Source: Parvibaculum sedimenti
GTDB taxonomy: Bacteria; Pseudomonadota; Alphaproteobacteria; Parvibaculales; Parvibaculaceae
NCBI RefSeq assembly: GCF_009184905.1
Contig: NZ_WESC01000003.1
Location: 227,980 to 291,979 of the forward strand
Direction of reading: 5' to 3'
DNA: 64,000 nt
The notes below the pieces were generated by a model. That model did not search any database, was not told the origin of the DNA, and saw nothing but the letters and a program-made list of their open reading frames with translations. Numbering within the stretch: position 1 is the stretch's first letter; the number at the start of each line of letters is the position of its first letter. Positions 63,383-64,000 of this stretch are shown piece after piece. Made by a program: the position numbers and the translations under genes.

Positions 63383-63646
63383 ATGACTGCGATCAAGGGC
63401 GTCGCGCATCAACCTGCGTCCCCAATGTCGATCAAGCCGGAGACAAGAGACGCGCTGCTTGCGGCGATTGCGAAGGCACGGAGCTGGATCGACGACATCG
63501 TGGCCGGCCGCATCGATTCGCTCGACGAGATCGCCCGGCGTGAAGGCAAGGTCGAGCGACATATCCGCCTGCTCGCGCCGCTGGCCTTCGTGTCGCTGCA
63601 GGTTGTTCGGGCGATCGTCGCCGGAGACGCATGCGACATCACCTGA
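63383..63646 (+). pseudogene. Serine recombinase C-terminal fragment, interrupted at the IS end
   Basis: 87 residues. IKPETRDALLAAIAKARSW, DEIARREGKVERHIRLLAPL and AFVSLQVVRAIVAGDA match the helical C-terminal tail of large serine recombinases (ARARRW, EIA-x-REGV, RLLPLAFLAP-IVEAI). The catalytic N-terminus is missing and the frame stops exactly in the repeat bordering the IS3 element, which suggests that the insertion truncated it. Confidence 0.65.
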
Positions 63647-63694
63647 CGTGCCACTGAAGTTTCCCCCACGGGGGATTAGAGCCTTGGCATGATT
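63643..63694. repeat. IS-end-like direct repeat, right copy
   Basis: Second 52-nt copy of the repeat at 61672. It contains the end of the recombinase fragment and overlaps the end of the transposase frame that begins beyond the right edge, so it probably marks the terminus of that element. Confidence 0.75.
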
Positions 63695-64000
63695 ATGCCC
63701 TCTCGGGCGGGTTGAGCAACAGGCCGGCACGCGGAGCCATCAGAGTGCGGAGCGTGCAGGCCTGTTGCGATAAGTTTGGCGGCGAAGGCCGCCGGTGTCT
63801 GGTAGTCGAGCGCCGAATGCGGCCGACCAGTGTTGTAGTCCTCGGTCCACTCCGCGATGGCCTGACGAGCGTGATCGAGGCCGAAGAACAGAGCTTCGTT
63901 CAGCAGTTCATCCCGCATCCGTCCGTTGAAGCTCTCCACGAACCCATTTTGCATGGGCTTGCCGGGCGCGATGTAGTGCCAGTCGACGGCATGGTCCTTT
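63676..64000 (-). mobile_element. IS3-family transposase OrfB, 3' part (runs off the right edge)
   Basis: About 107 residues are visible up to the stop at 63676, the 5' part being outside. WHYIAPGKPMQNGFVESFNG, RMRDELLNEALFFGL and IAEWTEDYNTGRPHSALDY are the C-terminal half of the DDE integrase, including the final catalytic Glu in FVESFNGR. It resembles IS407/ISRj-type elements. Its left terminus appears to be the 52-nt repeat. Confidence 0.9.

Overview
The window looks like the chromosome of an alphaproteobacterium, probably Hyphomicrobiales: high GC, Rhizobium-like biuret hydrolase, PuuE-type allantoinase, RutR-like and FadR-type GntR regulators, and BMP-type nucleoside ABC transporters. 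About 58 of the 64 kb is a single nucleobase catabolism island. No rRNA, tRNA or CRISPR was seen.

Layout. 0-13.5 kb: reductive pyrimidine breakdown. A cytosine deaminase (cut by the window edge), LysR regulator, dihydropyrimidinase, RutR-like TetR, PreT/PreA dihydropyrimidine dehydrogenase, a ureidopropionase-type amidohydrolase, a NMT1/THI5-type ABC importer, then a 2-oxoglutarate/Fe(II) oxygenase and a VOC protein. 13.6-34.6 kb: three complete BMP-type nucleoside/nucleobase ABC transporters, with a biuret hydrolase, two more isochorismatase-fold hydrolases, an AtzE/AtzG (HpxY/HpxX) pair, an adenine deaminase and a Tsx-like outer-membrane channel. 35-39.3 kb: GntR regulator, rubredoxin, 8-oxoguanine deaminase, diiron ferritin-like protein and a COG3964 amidohydrolase. 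39.5-48.9 kb: two xanthine-dehydrogenase-type enzymes, one with an unusual FAD-Mo fusion, plus guanine deaminase and another amidohydrolase. 49.2-58.1 kb: urate to oxalurate/oxamate (OHCU decarboxylase, flavin monooxygenase in the urate oxidase slot, HIU hydrolase, second 2OG oxygenase, HpxZ, allantoate amidohydrolase, ureidoglycine aminotransferase, PuuE, HpxW).

How it works together. Tsx and the ABC systems would import nucleosides and bases. Deaminases funnel adenine, guanine, 8-oxoguanine and cytosine into hypoxanthine, xanthine, urate and uracil. The two XDHs make urate, and the right-hand operon takes it through HIU, OHCU, allantoin, allantoate and ureidoglycine to oxalurate and oxamate. 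Biuret hydrolase and its relatives may recover nitrogen from urate oxidation by-products. Two operator families recur in front of these operons: a RutR-like TGACC-N4-GGTCA box (four sites) and a FadR-type TTGYATRCAA box (six sites). Two promoter regions, before the 2OG oxygenase at 12.1 kb and before tsx, carry both.

58-64 kb is a degraded, mobile edge. It holds a compositionally distinct AMP-dependent ligase next to a truncated VOC gene, GhrA, an amidase remnant, a methyltransferase, a frameshifted DnaQ-like exonuclease, a serine recombinase tail, two copies of a 52-nt IS-end-like repeat and an IS3-family transposase running off the right edge.
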